Of a stretch of 44,840 nucleotides of DNA, positions 18,825 to 31,466 are shown in pieces. Position numbers and translations under genes: made by a program. Source of the DNA: Nemertoderma westbladi (lineage: Eukaryota; Xenacoelomorpha; Nemertodermatida; Nemertodermatidae); contig JAUCBJ010008097.1 of the NCBI GenBank assembly GCA_032718475.1, positions 1 through 44,840 of the forward strand. Direction: 5' to 3'. Numbering within the stretch: position 1 is the stretch's first letter; the number at the start of each line of letters is the position of its first letter. The notes beneath the pieces are model-generated. The model worked only from the letters and a program-made list of their open reading frames with translations. It did no database searches and was not told the DNA's origin.

Positions 18825-20896
18825 TCTAATATATATAAATATCGATTGTCTGTCAGTCAGTCTGTCTGTCTGTGTGTTTGTCATCGGCTATACAATCGAA
18901 CCCATCTCGATGAAATCTCGCTTGCTATAGCTCGTTAGAAAGGTCTCGCCCTAACTCGTTGCAACATAATACTCAGAGCCATCTGAAGTTCGTCCGTCTG
19001 CCGCTAGAGGGCGATTTTCGTCATTTTCGGGCGAAATTTATCGAATTATTTCGGTTCATCTATCGGTAATTAATGATTTAGAGGGCTAACATTTATCCCA
19101 CCTGGTATAAAATTAACATGGGTAGATTCGCCGTGTCCCATTCTCACAAAGTTTTTATTTTATTCGAGTGTTTAATATAAATATGTATGATTATTTATTG
19201 ATTAAAAATCAAATAGTGTATAAATATGTCATATTCGCCAAGCACGATCGAATTGGCCTATTGTTATTGAATTGGGAAGGATTGTTTTCTGTATCATAGC
19301 AACGTTAAGGTAATTATTGAACTCGCAGCTAGCTGGCACAGATAAGGAGCAAGCAGGCTGGAGTGTTGATTGGGGTGGGTTTGGGTTGTCTGTTGCGAAT
19401 TGCTCAGAGTAATTCTGCTTTCTCAATCATTGGCTGCATGGAAGGAGAGGTTTATAACATTTTTGTTTTACTGTTATGAATATTAAAAGTAAAATAATTA
19501 TTTCTGTAGGCCTGTACTTACTGTATTATTATTTTATCTAATATTATACATCTAATCTCGATGAAATCTCGCTTACTATAGCTCGTTAGATAGGTCTCGC
19601 CCTAACTCGTTGCAACGTAATACTCAGAGCCGTCTGAAGTTCCCCCATCTGCCGCTAGAGGGCAAATTGTCCGATAGTGAAAACCTGATCTCATTGGGTT
19701 GTTTTTAATGCTTTTAAGTTGAAACTTGGTAGCTATATACTGCAGCATAGGCTGTATATTTCCGGAGTCACTGAGTTGTCTACAATTCCCCAGTCTACCG
19801 TTAGAGGGCTAAATGTCTGCGAGTTAACATCTTCTCCAACTTTGTTATTTACAATCCGTTTAGACTGAAACTTGGTAGGCATCTACTACAACATAGACTG
19901 TATCTTTACTGAGTCGCAGAATCGTCTACAATTCCCCACTCTACCGCTAGAGGGCGAAATGTTTGAAAGTTAACATCTTCTCAAACGTTGTTATTTATAA
20001 TCCATTTAGACTGAACTTGGTAGGCATCTACTACAGCATAGGCTATATATTTACTGAGTCGTGCAGAGTTGTCTACATTACCCGCGTCTGCCGCTAGAGG
20101 GCGAAATGTATGAAAGTTAACATCTCCTCCAACTTTGTTATTTACAATCCTTTTAGACTGAAACTTGGTATGCATCTACTATACCATAGGCTATATCTTT
20201 GCAGAGTAGTAGAGTCGTCTACAGTTCCACAGTCAGCCGCTAGAGGGCGATATATCTGATAGTGAAAACCTCATCCCATTTGGTTCTTTTTAATCATTTT
20301 GAGCTGAAACTTGGCAGGTATCTACTACATCATAGGCTGTATCTTTACGGAGTTGCAGAGTTGTATACAGTCCCCCCATCTGCCGCTAGAGGGCGAAATA
20401 TCTGATAGTGAACACCTCATCCCATTTGGTTCTTTTTAATCCTATTGAGCTGTAACTTGGCAGGAATCTACTACAGCATATTCTGTATCTTTACGGAGTC
20501 CCAGAGTCGTCTACAGTTCTTCAGTCTACCGCTAGAGGGTGAAATGTCTGAATGTGAACATCTACACCAATTTTGTTATTTACAATCTGTTTAAGCTGAA
20601 ACTTGAAAGGCAGGCATTTTACTTCACCATAAACCCCATCTTTACCAAACTGCAGCGCCGTCTGCATTTCACCAGTCCGCAGGTAGAGGGTGGGTCTGAA
20701 AGTGATCATTTTCTGGAAATTTTGTTATTTACAATCTGCCTAAAGATGAAACTTGACAGTTATCTCTTAGGGGGATGGTGTTTTATTTAATGATGGTGTC
20801 TGTTCCGTATGCAGTTCACAAATCTCCCACACATATTCATATATCATCTGCACGTGCACTAGAAAGCTGTGGCCCGAAGGGCCACAAGCTTTCTAG
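18825..20896 (+). mobile_element. Helitron copy H2 (2072 bp)
   Basis: The same length as H1 and nearly identical at an offset of 7308 bp; I noticed only isolated substitutions (for example near 19361 and 19785). It ends with the GTGGCCCgaaGGGCCAC hairpin and CTAG at 20893-20896. H3 starts at the very next base. Confidence 0.92.
19608..20748 (+). repeat. 146-bp tandem monomer array in H2
   Basis: The counterpart of the H1 array, with about eight monomers in the same order and spacing. Confidence 0.9.
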
Positions 20897-20918
20897 TCTA
20901 ATATATATAAATCTCGAT

Positions 20919-20950
<32 letters not shown>

Positions 20951-21689
20951 ATCAGCTATACAATCGAACCCATCTCGATGAAATCTCGCTTGCTATAGCT
21001 CGTTAGAAAGGTCTCGCTCTAACTCGTTGCAACGTAATACTCAGAGTCGTCTGAAGTTCACCCGTCTGCCGCTAGAGGGCGATTTTCGTGATTTTCGGGC
21101 GAAATTTATCGATTTATTTCGGTTCTTCTATCGGTAATTAATGATTTAGAGGGCTAACATTTATCCCATCTGGTATAAAATTAACATGAGTAGATTCGCC
21201 GTGTCCCATTCTCACAAAGTTTTTATTTTATTCGAGTGTTTAATATAAATATGTATGATTATTTATTGATTAAAAACCAAATAGTGTATAAATATGTCAT
21301 ATTCGCCAAGCACGATCGAATTGGCCTATTCTTAGTGCTGTAGTGAATATAGGGAAGGATTTTTTTCTGTATCATAGCAACGTTAAGGTAATTATTGAAA
21401 TCGCAGCTAGCTGGGCACAGATAAGGAGCAAGCCAGGCTGTAGTGTTGATTGGGGTGGGTTTGGGTTGTCTGTTGCGAACTGCTCAAGTGTAATTCTGCT
21501 TTCTCAATCATTGGCTGCATGGAAGGAGAGGTTTATAACATTTTTGTTTTACTGTTATGAATATTAAAAGTAAAATAATTATTTCTGTAGGCCTATACTT
21601 ACTGTATTATTATTTTATCTAATATTATACATCTAATCTCGATGAAATCTCGCTTACTATAGCTCGTTAGATAGGTCTTGCCCTAACTC

Positions 21690-22975
21690 GTTGCAACGTA
21701 ATACTCAGAGCCGTCTGAAGTTTCCCCATCTGCCGCTAGAGGGCGAATTGTCCGATAGTGAAAACCTGATCTCATTGGGTTGTTTTTAATGCTTTTGAGC
21801 TGAAACTTGGTAGCTATATACTGCAGCATAGGCTGTATATTTCCGGAGTCACTGAGTTGTCCACAGTTCCCCACTCTACCGTTAGAGGGCTAAATGTCTG
21901 AGAGTTAACATCTTCTCCAACTTTGTTATTTACAATCCGTTTAGACTGAAACTTGGTAGGCATCTACTACAGCATAGGCTGTATCTTTACTGAGTCGCAG
22001 AGTCGTCTACAATTCCCCAGTCTACCGCTAGAGGGCGAAATGTCTGAAAGTTAACATCTTCTCCAACTTTGTTATTTATAATCCATTTAGACTGAACTTG
22101 GTAGGCATCTACTACAGCATAGGCTATATCTTTACTGAGTCGCGCAGAGTTGTCTACATTACCCGCGTCTGCCGCTAGAGGGTGAAATGTATGAAAGTTA
22201 ACATCTTCTCCAACTTTGTTATTTACAATCCTTTTAGACTGAAACTTGGTAGGCATCTACTATAGCATAGGCTATATCTTTGCGGAGTAGTAGAGTCGTC
22301 TACAGTTCCACAGTCAGCCGCTAGAGGGCGAATTGTCTGATAGTGAAAACCTCATCCCATTTGGTTCTTTTTAATCATTTTGAGCTGAAACTTGGTTGGT
22401 ATCTACTACATCATAGGCTGTATCTTTACGGGGTTGCAGAATCCTATTCACTTCCCCAGTCTACCGCTAGAGGGTGAAATGTCTGAAAGTTAACATCTTC
22501 TACAACTTTGTTATTTACTAACGGTTTAGACTGAAACTTGGTAGGCATCTACTACAGCATAGGCTGTACCTTTACGGAGTCACAGCGTTGTATACAGTCC
22601 CCCCATCTGCCGCTAGAGGGCGACATATCTGATAGTGAACACCTCATCCCATTTGGTTCTTTTTAATTCTATTGAGCTGGAACTTGGCAGGAATCTACTA
22701 CAGCATATTCTGTATCTTTACGGAGTCCCAGAGTCGTCTACAGTTCTTCAATCTACCGCTAGAGGGTGAAATGTCTGAATGTGAACATCTACACCAATTT
22801 TGTTATTTACAATCTGTTTAAGCTGAAACTTGAAAGGCAGGCATTTTACTTCACCATAAACCCCATCTTTACCAAACTGCAGCGCCGTCTGCATTTCACC
22901 AGTCCGCAGGTAGAGGGTGGATCTGAAAGTGATCATTTTCTGGAAATTTTGTTATTTACAATCTGCCTAAAGTTG
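21690..22975 (+). repeat. 146-bp monomer array, first half of H3
   Basis: About nine monomers (ccgctagagggcg-type anchors at about 21734, 21880, 22024, 22170, 22318, 22452, 22610, 22756 and a diverged one near 22905). One more unit than in H1. Confidence 0.88.
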
Positions 22976-23234
22976 AAACTTTCTATTGCGAATTGCTCAA
23001 GAGTAATTAATTCTGCTTTCTCAATCATTGGCTGCATGGAAGGAGAGGTTTATAACATTTTTGTTTTACTGTTATGAATATTAAAAGTAAAATAATTATT
23101 TCTGTAGGCCTATACTTACTGTATTATTATTTTATCTAATATTATACATCTAATCTCGATGAAATCTCGCTTACTATAGCTCGTTAGATAGGTCTCGCCC
23201 TAACTCGTTGCAACGTAATACTCAGAGCCGTCTG

Positions 23235-24930
23235 AAGTTCCACCGTCTGCCGCTAGAGGGCGAATTATCCGATAGTGAAAACCTGATCTTATAGGGTTGT
23301 TTTTAATGCTTTTGAGCTGAAACGTGGTAGCTATATACTGCAGCATAGGCTGTATATTTCCGGAGTCACTGGGTTGTCTACAGTTCCCCAGTCTACCGTT
23401 AGAGGGCTAAATGTCTGAGAGTTAACATCTTCTCCAACTTTATTATTTACAATCCGTTTTGACTGAAACTTGGTAGGCATCTACTACAGCATAGGCTGAA
23501 TCTTTACTGAGTCGCAGAGTCGTCTACAATTTCTCAGTCTACCGCTAGAGGGCGAAATGTCTGCAAGTTAACATCTTCTCCAACTTTGTTATTTATAATC
23601 CATTTAGACTGAACTTGGTAGGCATCTACTACAGCATAGGCTATATCTTTACTGAGTCGCGCAGAGTTGTCTACAGTACCCGCGTCTGCCGCTAGAGGGC
23701 GAAATGTATGAAAGTTAACATCTTCTCCAACTTTGTTATTTAGAAACCTTTTAGACTGAAACTTGGTAGGCATCTACTATAGAATAGGCTATATCTTTGC
23801 GGAGTAGTAGAGTCGTCTACAGTTCCACAGTCAGCCGCAAGAGGGCGAATTGTCTGATAGTGAAAACCTCATCCCATTTGGTTCTTTTTAATCCTTTTGA
23901 GCTGAAACTTGGCAGGTATCTACTACATCCTAGGCTCTATCTTTACGGAGTTGCAGAGTCCTATACACTTCCCCAGTCTACCGCTAGAGGGTGAAATGTC
24001 TGAAAGTTACCATCTTCTCCAACTTTGTTATTTATAATCCATTTAGACTGAACTTGGTAGGCATGTACTACAGCATAGGCTATATCTTTACTGAGTCGCG
24101 CAGAGTTGTCTACATTACCCGCGTCTGCCGCTAGAGGGCGAAATGTATGAAAGTTAACATCTCCTCCAACTTTGTAATTTACAATCCTTTTAGACTGAAA
24201 CTTGGTAGACATCTACTATAGCATAGGCTATATCTTTGTGGAGTAGTAGAGTCGTCTACAGTTCCACAGTCAGCCGCTAGAGGGGGAATTGTCTGATAGT
24301 GAAAACCTCATCCCATTGGTTCTTTTTAATCATTTTGAGCTGAAACTTGGCAGGTATCTACTACATCATAGGATGTATCTTTACGGAGTTGCAGAGTCCT
24401 ATACACTTCCCCAGTCTACCGCTAGAGGGTGAAATGTCTGAAAGTTAACATCTTCTCCAACTTTGTTATTTACTAACGGTTTAGACTGAAACTTGGTAGG
24501 CATCTACTACAACATAGGCTGTACCTTTACAGATTCGCAGAGTTGTATACAGTCCCCCCCTTTGACGCTAGAGGGCGAAATATCTGATAGTGAACACCTC
24601 ATCCCATTTGGTTCTTTTTAATCCTATTGAGCTGGAACTTGGCAGGAATCTACTACAGCATATTCTGTATCTTTACGGAGTCCTAGAGTCGTCTACAGTT
24701 CTTCAGTCTACCGCTAGAGGGTGAAATGTTTGAATATGAACATCTACACCAATTTTGTTATTTACAATCTGTTTAAGCTGAAACTTGAAAGGCAGGCATT
24801 TTACTTCACCATAAACCCCATCTTTACCAAACTGCAGCGCCGTCTGCATTTCACCAGTCCGCAGGTAGAGGGTGGATCTGAAAGTGATCATTTTCTGGAA
24901 ATTTTGTTATTTACAATCTGCCTAAAGTTG
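23235..24930 (+). repeat. 146-bp monomer array, second half of H3
   Basis: About twelve monomers, four more than H1. The order of monomer variants (for example gcaagaggg near 23840 and tgacgctagaggg near 24563) is shared with H4, so H3 and H4 derive from one another. Confidence 0.88.
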
Positions 24931-25859
24931 AAACTTGACAGTTATCTCTTATGGGGGTGGTGTTTTATTTAATGATGGTGTCTGTTCCGTATGCAGTTCT
25001 CAAATCTCCCACACATATTCATATATCATCTGCACGTGCACTAGAAAGCTGTGGCCCGAAGGGCCACAGGCTTTCTAGTCTAATATATATAAATATGCAT
25101 TGTCTGTCTGTCTGTTTGTCATCAGCTATACAATCGAACCCATCTCGATGAAATCTCGCTTGCTATAGCTCGTTAGAAAGGTCTCGCTCTAACTCGTTGC
25201 AACGTAATACTCAGAGTCGTCTGAAGTTCACCCGTCTGCCGCTAGAGGGCGATTTTCGTGATTTTCGGGCGAAATTTATCGAATTATTTCGGTTCTTCTA
25301 TCGGTAATTAATTATTTAGAGGGCTAACATTTATCCCATCTGGTATAAAATTAACATGAGTAGATTCGCCGTGTCCCATTCTCACAAAGTTTTTATTTTA
25401 TTCGAGTGTTTAATATAAATATCTATGATTATTTATTGATTAAAAACCAAATAGTGTATAAATATGTCATATTCGCCAAGCACGATCGAATTGGCCTATT
25501 CTTAGTGCTGTAGTGAATATAGGGAAGGATTTTTTTCTGTATCATAGCAACGTTAAGGTAATTATTGAAATCGCAGCTAGCTGGGCACAGATAAGGAGCA
25601 AGCCAGGCTGTAGTGTTGATTGGGGTGGGTTTGGGTTGTCTGTTGCGAACTGCTCAAGTGTAATTCTGCTTTCTCAATCATTGGCTGCATGGAAGGAGAG
25701 GTTTATAACATTTTTGTTTTACTGTTATGAATATTAAAAGTAAAATAATTATTTCTGTAGGCCTATACTTACTGTATTATTATTTTATCTAATATTATAC
25801 ATCTAATCTCGATGAAATCTCGCTTACTATAGCTCGTTAGATAGGTCTTGCCCTAACTC

Positions 25860-27145
25860 GTTGCAACGTAATACTCAGAGCCGTCTGAAGTTTCCCCATC
25901 TGCCGCTAGAGGGCGAATTGTCCGATAGTGAAAACCTGATCTCATTGGGTTGTTTTTAATGCTTTTGAGCTGAAACTTGGTAGCTATATACTGCAGCATA
26001 GGCTGTATATTTCCGGAGTCACGGAGTTGTCCACAGTTCCCCAGTCTACCGTTAGAGGGCTAAATGTCTGAGAGTTAACATCTTCTCCAACTTTGTTATT
26101 TACAATCCGTTTAGACTGAAACTTGGTAGGCATCTACTACAGCATAGGCTGTATCTTTACTGAGTCGCAGAGTCGTCTACAATTCCCCAGTCTACCGCTA
26201 GAGGGCGAAATGTCTGAAAGTTAACATCTTCTCCAACTTTGTTATTTATAATCCATTTAGACTGAACTTGGTAGGCATCTACTACAGCATAGGCTATATC
26301 TTTACTGAGTCGCGCAGAGTTGTCTACATTACCCGCGTCTGCCGCTAGAGGGTGAAATGTATGAAAGTTAACATCTTCTCCAACTTTGTTATTTACAATC
26401 CTTTTAGACTGAAACTTGGTAGGCATCTACTATAGCATAGGCTATATCTTTGCGGAGTAGTAGAGTCGTCTACAGTTCCACAGTCAGCCGCTAGAGGGTG
26501 AATTGTCTGATAGTGAAAACCTCATCCCATTTGGTTCTTTTTAATCATTTTGAGCTGAAACTTGGTTGGTATCTACTACATCATAGGCTGTATCTTTACG
26601 GGGTTGCAGAATCCTATTCACTTCCCCAGTCTACCGCTAGAGGGTGAAATGTCTGAAAGTTAACATCTTCTACAACTTTGTTATTTACTAACGGTTTAGA
26701 CTGAAACTTGGTAGGCATCTACTACAGCATAGGCTGTACCTTTACGGAGTCACAGCGTTGTATACAGTCCCCTCATCTGCCGCTAGAGGGCGACATATCT
26801 GATAGTGAACACCTCATCCCACTTGGTTCTTTTTAATTCTATTGAGCTGGAACTTGGCAGGAATCTACTACAGCATATTCTGTATCTTTACGGAGTCCCA
26901 GAGTCGTCTACAGTTCTTCAATCTACCGCTAGAGGGTGAAATGTCTGAATGTGAACATCTACACCAATTTTGTTATTTACAATCTGTTTAAGCTGAAACT
27001 TGAAAGGCAGGCATTTTACTTCACCATAAACCCCATCTTTACCAAACTGCAGCGCCGTCTGCATTTCACCAGTCCGCAGGTAGAGGGTGGATCTGAAAGT
27101 TATCATTTTCTGGAAATTTTGTTATTTACAATCTGCCTAAAGTTG
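25860..27145 (+). repeat. 146-bp monomer array, first half of H4
   Basis: The counterpart of 21690-22975 with the same monomer order. Confidence 0.88.
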
Positions 27146-27404
27146 AAACTTTCTATTGCGAATTGCTCAAGAGTAATTAATTCTGCTTTCTCAATCATTG
27201 GCTGCATGGAAGGAGAGGTTTATAACATTTTTGTTTTACTGTTATGAATATTAAAAGTAAAATAATTATTTCTGTAGGCCTATACTTACTGTATTATTAT
27301 TTTATCTAATATTATACATCTAATCTCGATGAAATCTCGCTTACTATAGCTCGTTAGATAGGTCTCGCCCTAACTCGTTGCAACGTAATACTCAGAGCCG
27401 TCTG

Positions 27405-28995
27405 AAGTTCCACCGTCTGCCGCTAGAGGGCGAATTATCCGATAGTGAAAACCTGATCTTATAGGGTTGTTTTTAATGCTTTTGAGCTGAAACGTGGTAG
27501 CTATATACTGCAGCATAGGCTGTATATTTCCGGAGTCACTGTGTTGTCTACAGTTCCCCAGTCTACCGTTAGAGGGCTAAATGTCTGAGAGTTAACATCT
27601 TCTCCAACTTTATTATTTACAATCCGTTTTGACTGAAACTTGGTAGGCATCTACTACAGCATAGGCTGAATCTTTACTGAGTCGCAGAGTCGTCTACAAT
27701 TTCTCAGTCTACCGCTAGAGGGCGAAATGTCTGCAAGTTAACATCTTCTCCAACTTTGTTATTTATAATCCATTTAGACTGAACTTGGTAGGCATCTACT
27801 ACAGCATAGGCTATATCTTTACTGAGTCGCGCAGAGTTGTCTACAGTACCCGCGTCTGCCGCTAGAGGGCGAAATGTATGAAAGTTAACATCTTCTCCAA
27901 CTTTGTTATTTAGAAACCTTTTAGACTGAAACTTGGTAGGCATCTACTATAGCATAGGCTATATCTTTGCGGAGTAGTAGAGTCGTCTACAGTTCCACAG
28001 TCAGCCGCAAGAGGGCGAATTGTCTGATAGTGAAAACCTCATCCCATTTGGTTCTTTTTAATCCTTTTGAGCTGAAACTTGGCAGGTATCTACTACATCC
28101 TAGGCTCTATCTTTACGGAGTTGCAGAGTCCTATACACTTCCCCAGTCTACCGCTAGAGGGTGAAATGTCTGAAAGTTACCATCTTCTCCAACTTTGTTA
28201 TTTATAATCCATTTAGACTGAACTTGGTAGGCATGTACTACAGCATAGGCTATATCTTTACTGAGTCGCGCAGAGTTGTCTACATTACCCGCGTCTGCCG
28301 CTAGAGGGCGAAATGTATGAAAGTTAACATCTCCTCCAACTTTGTTATTTACAATCCTTTTAGACTGAAACTTGGTAGACATCTACTATAGCATAGGCTA
28401 TATCTTTGTGGAGTAGTAGAGTCGTCTACAGTTCCACAGTCAGCCGCTAGAGGGGGAATTGTCTGATAGTGAAAACCTCATCCCATTTGGTTCTTTTTAA
28501 TCATTTTGAGCTGAAACTTGGCAGGTATCTACTACATCATAGGCTGTATCTTTACGGAGTTGCAGAGTCCTATACACTTCCCCAGTCTACCGCTAGAGGG
28601 TGAAATGTCTGAAAGTTAACATCTTCTCCAACTTTGTTATTTACTAACGGTTTAGACTGAAACTTGGTAGGCATCTACTACAACATAGGCTGTACCTTTA
28701 CAGATTCGCAGAGTTGTATACAGTCCCCCCCTTTGACGCTAGAGGGCGAAATATCTGATAGTGAACACCTCATCCCATTTGGTTCTTTTTAATCCTATTG
28801 AGCTGGAACTTGGCAGGAATCTACTACAGCATATTCTGTATCTTTACGGAGTCCTAGAGTCGTCTACAGTTCTTCAGTCTACCGCTAGAGGGTGAAATGT
28901 TTGAATATGAACATCTACACCAATTTTGTTATTTACAATCTGTTTAAGCTGAAACTTGAAAGGCAGGCATTTTACTTCACCATAAACCCCATCTT
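27405..28995 (+). repeat. 146-bp monomer array, second half of H4
   Basis: The counterpart of 23235-24930, cut short by the 3' deletion of H4. Confidence 0.88.
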
Positions 28996-29015
28996 TAGGC
29001 TTTCAGGCTTTCTAG

Positions 29016-29126
29016 TGTCAAAAAGAAGTCTGCATTAAAACAGAATGGTGGCCAGGGAATAATTTTCCTTCGACGGCTTCTCAAGGGCACATGACTTGGT
29101 TTTGGTAGGTATGGCTGACCGACTGA
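29016..29126 (+). repeat. Unit X copy 1, right part after the Helitron
   Basis: 111 bp beginning tgtcaaaaagaagtctgcat and ending tggctgaccgactga. It is repeated at 30525-30635. It completes the copy interrupted at 11516/11517. Confidence 0.92.
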
Positions 29127-30635
29127 ACTTTCATTTTGCTATCTGATTATAACACTTATTTTAAACCTGAGAGTTCCAAGACTAGTTACGATTTCTCTCA
29201 GTTTAATAAAAATAATTTCATTGACAGCTTAAATAATCCTAATTTGTGGACTTATGTGAGTCTGAATGTCCCCTCTACAGACCGCTTCAATTACTTTTAT
29301 GAGGATTTCCAAAATATTTGTTCTCATCATCTCCCGACCAAAATAATAACAAAAAAAGATTTACCTAAGAAACCATGGCTTACGGCATCACTTCTGACTG
29401 CTATTAAACGGAAAGGCTATTTATACACAAAATCTGTTTAAAACCCATCTGAGTATAATCTTACGGCATATAAAAAATAGAGGAACTTGCTTTCTTCTCT
29501 TCTCCGTGCAGCTGAAAAACAATATTATTCAAAAGAAATCGAGAACAATAAGTCGAGCATAAAAAAACCTGGCGTACTATAAATTCTGTTCTTCATCGCG
29601 GGAAAAATCTCTCACTTCCCAAAAAACTAGTCTCCATTGATCATAATAATAATAATAAGAATAATTTTATTTATTTGCATGGAATTAATTTTGCACTACC
29701 AAATCTCGACATATTTTCCAATTTTATATCGCAATGCGACACTATGTCTTGGGTTGGTGCGCGAAAAAATTTATAGACACCTTTAACACACACCTTTATT
29801 CAACTCCAGATAACTAACGGTTGTTCTTGTGGTAATAAATTGGTCTGAACAGCCAATAGAGATTTAACATCTGCAACGAATGCATTCAACCCCGATGCGA
29901 AATCCACCTGCAGAAATCATCAATAACCACAGTTGCCACAGCGACAAGTCGCTGTGGCAACAACTAATTACCACCATCAGCACTATGTACAATAGCTAAT
30001 CAACCAAAGCCCAACTCTAAATCAAAGCCACCTTAACTTATTAAGATGCCTTGGTATAAGATATATTATTAATAATATTTTAGTAGTTTCCATGGTGCTA
30101 CATTTCAACAATGGAGGCAGGTGTTCTGCTACTCTCTGTCACAGTCCAGTGATATCGAGGCCGCTGTACCCGCAGTAAAACTAATATACTGCCCTTTCAG
30201 TGGTTAAGATTCCCATGGCAACATCGAACACATTTCAATAGAAGCTTTATAGGAAACCAATTATTATTATCTCATATAAATTTGTGTGGGTTGATCAAAT
30301 CCATCGCCACAATTCATTTTAAATTATAAATATTGTTTGGAAATATTTTTCTACATTATAACTCATTATTAACACACAGCATAAAATATAGTATTCTTTC
30401 AGTAAGCTATCATATTTTAAGGAACTCCGAACCCCCGCGCCCAAGAAGAAAAATGAAGGCTGCAATTATTTGTCTGGTAAGTATATTGTGGTGGTTACTG
30501 CCGCCAGCTCACTAGAACTTTACATGTCAAAAAGAAGTCTGCATTAAAACAGAATGGTGGCCAGGGAATAATTTTCCTTCGCCGGCTTCTCAAGGGCACA
30601 TGACTTGGTTTTGGTAGGTATGGCTGACCGACTGA
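29127..30635 (+). repeat. Unit X copy 2 (1509 bp), with the empty Helitron site
   Basis: Contains the LINE linker (frame 29136-29441), dispersed repeat R (29791-30248), the MKAAIICL exon-like piece (30453-30476) and the uninterrupted ctttaca|tgtcaaaaag site at 30524/30525. It is nearly identical to copy 1 minus the Helitron complex. Confidence 0.92.
29932..29961 (+). other. Perfect 14-bp hairpin in dispersed repeat R
   Basis: GTTGCCACAGCGAC, loop aa, GTCGCTGTGGCAAC. Copy 1 (10926-10955) has one mismatch and the antisense copy (34936-34970) has a longer loop. The stem survives in all three copies. Confidence 0.85.
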
Positions 30636-30769
30636 ACTTTCATTTTGCTATCTGATTATAACACTTATTTTAAACCTGAGAGTTCCAAGACTAGTTACGA
30701 TTTCTCTCAGTTTAATAAAAATAATTTCATTGACAGCTTAAATAATCCTGATTTGTGGACCTATATGAG
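30636..30769 (+). repeat. Unit X copy 3, truncated
   Basis: Starts like copies 1 and 2 (actttcattttgctatctga) and diverges after tttgtggacctatatgag. Only the first 134 bp remain. Confidence 0.88.
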
Positions 30770-31466
30770 AATATTACTAAATATATAATATTATTATTTT
30801 AGAACTATATGTCAGTAATATTTATGGTACTACTGGTGGAGTATGCGTACCTTTACACACCATAGCACATTTTGTATACTGCACTTGCTAGATTATATGA
30901 TATTCTACATATATTTTCATATTTATTTATGTTTTCGAAAATTGTTCATGTGCAAAAAATATTTGTTATAAAACACTAATATTTCTTTAGTAAATAAATA
31001 GCTAATATGTATAAGATTCTTAAAAAATTTGCAAAAACAAGCTAATATAAACAAATTTGGTTGGGTGTATGCTTAACTGCACTATTAGTCCCTTATCTAT
31101 TACTGTCCTCCCTACAGATAATTGATAACAACCCTGTAACGTACGGCTGAATGGCTTTTTAGTTTAGCTAATACGTAATAATATACATAATTTCTAAGTC
31201 AGTCACTTTCAGCGTACCTGTATTAGGCCTACAGAGCTATAATAGTGCGTGAGGATTTCTAGAAAGCTGTTTCCTTAACAGCAGATGTATTTATTCCCAC
31301 ATACGATTACAATAATAGGGACATATGTAATTATTTCAAAATAGATAGCTAACATGTCCAGTCATTTATATATAATATCAAATCACCAAAATTATCGCAT
31401 ATTAGCTAGTATAAAAATGTAATAAAAGTTTTAAAAAAGTTGCTGGGGATAGAACTTTTTAAAAAT
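30770..31466. other. AT-rich sequence without recognised features
   Basis: I see no gene, TIR or tandem repeat here. Confidence 0.4.

Larger units (their letters stand above)
20897..25078 (+). mobile_element. Helitron copy H3 (4182 bp), internal dimer
   Basis: Starts TCTAATATATATAAATCTCG and ends with the same type of hairpin (GGGCCACAGGCTTTCTAG). The internal join at about 22979 runs from the tail of one array straight into the middle of another unit (cgaattgctcaagagtaatt), so H3 looks like two 2.1-kb units fused with loss of the 3' end of the first and 5' end of the second. Length differences from H1 correspond to whole 146-bp monomers. Confidence 0.9.
11517..29015 (+). mobile_element. 17.5-kb non-autonomous Helitron complex (H1-B1-B2-H2-H3-H4)
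   Basis: The left end is TCTAATATATATAAATAT preceded by host A; the right end is CTTTCTAG followed by host T. The neighbouring copy of unit X has the uninterrupted site ctttaca|tgtcaaaaag at 30524/30525, so the inserted DNA is exactly 11517-29015 with no target-site duplication, as expected for Helitron insertion into AT. No Rep/helicase coding sequence is present, so the copies depend on a transposase elsewhere. Contents: Helitron H1, duplicated cargo B1 and B2, then H2, H3 and H4 directly joined. Confidence 0.92.
25079..29015 (+). mobile_element. Helitron copy H4 (3937 bp), 3' hairpin deleted
   Basis: Nearly identical to H3 at an offset of about 4170 bp. Its CTGT microsatellite is 12 bp shorter. 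Near 28998 it jumps from cataaaccccatcttta to ggctttcaggctttctag, losing roughly 245 bp including the whole terminal hairpin but keeping CTAG. The next base is the host T of the insertion site. Confidence 0.9.

Noticed and set aside
21987-28382. Repeated 62-103-codon ORFs on both strands (KFQSKRIVNNKVG and MKCLNVNIYTNF types)
   Set aside because: The same frames recur in every Helitron copy because the 146-bp monomer array is duplicated. The peptides show no domain and overlap on both strands.
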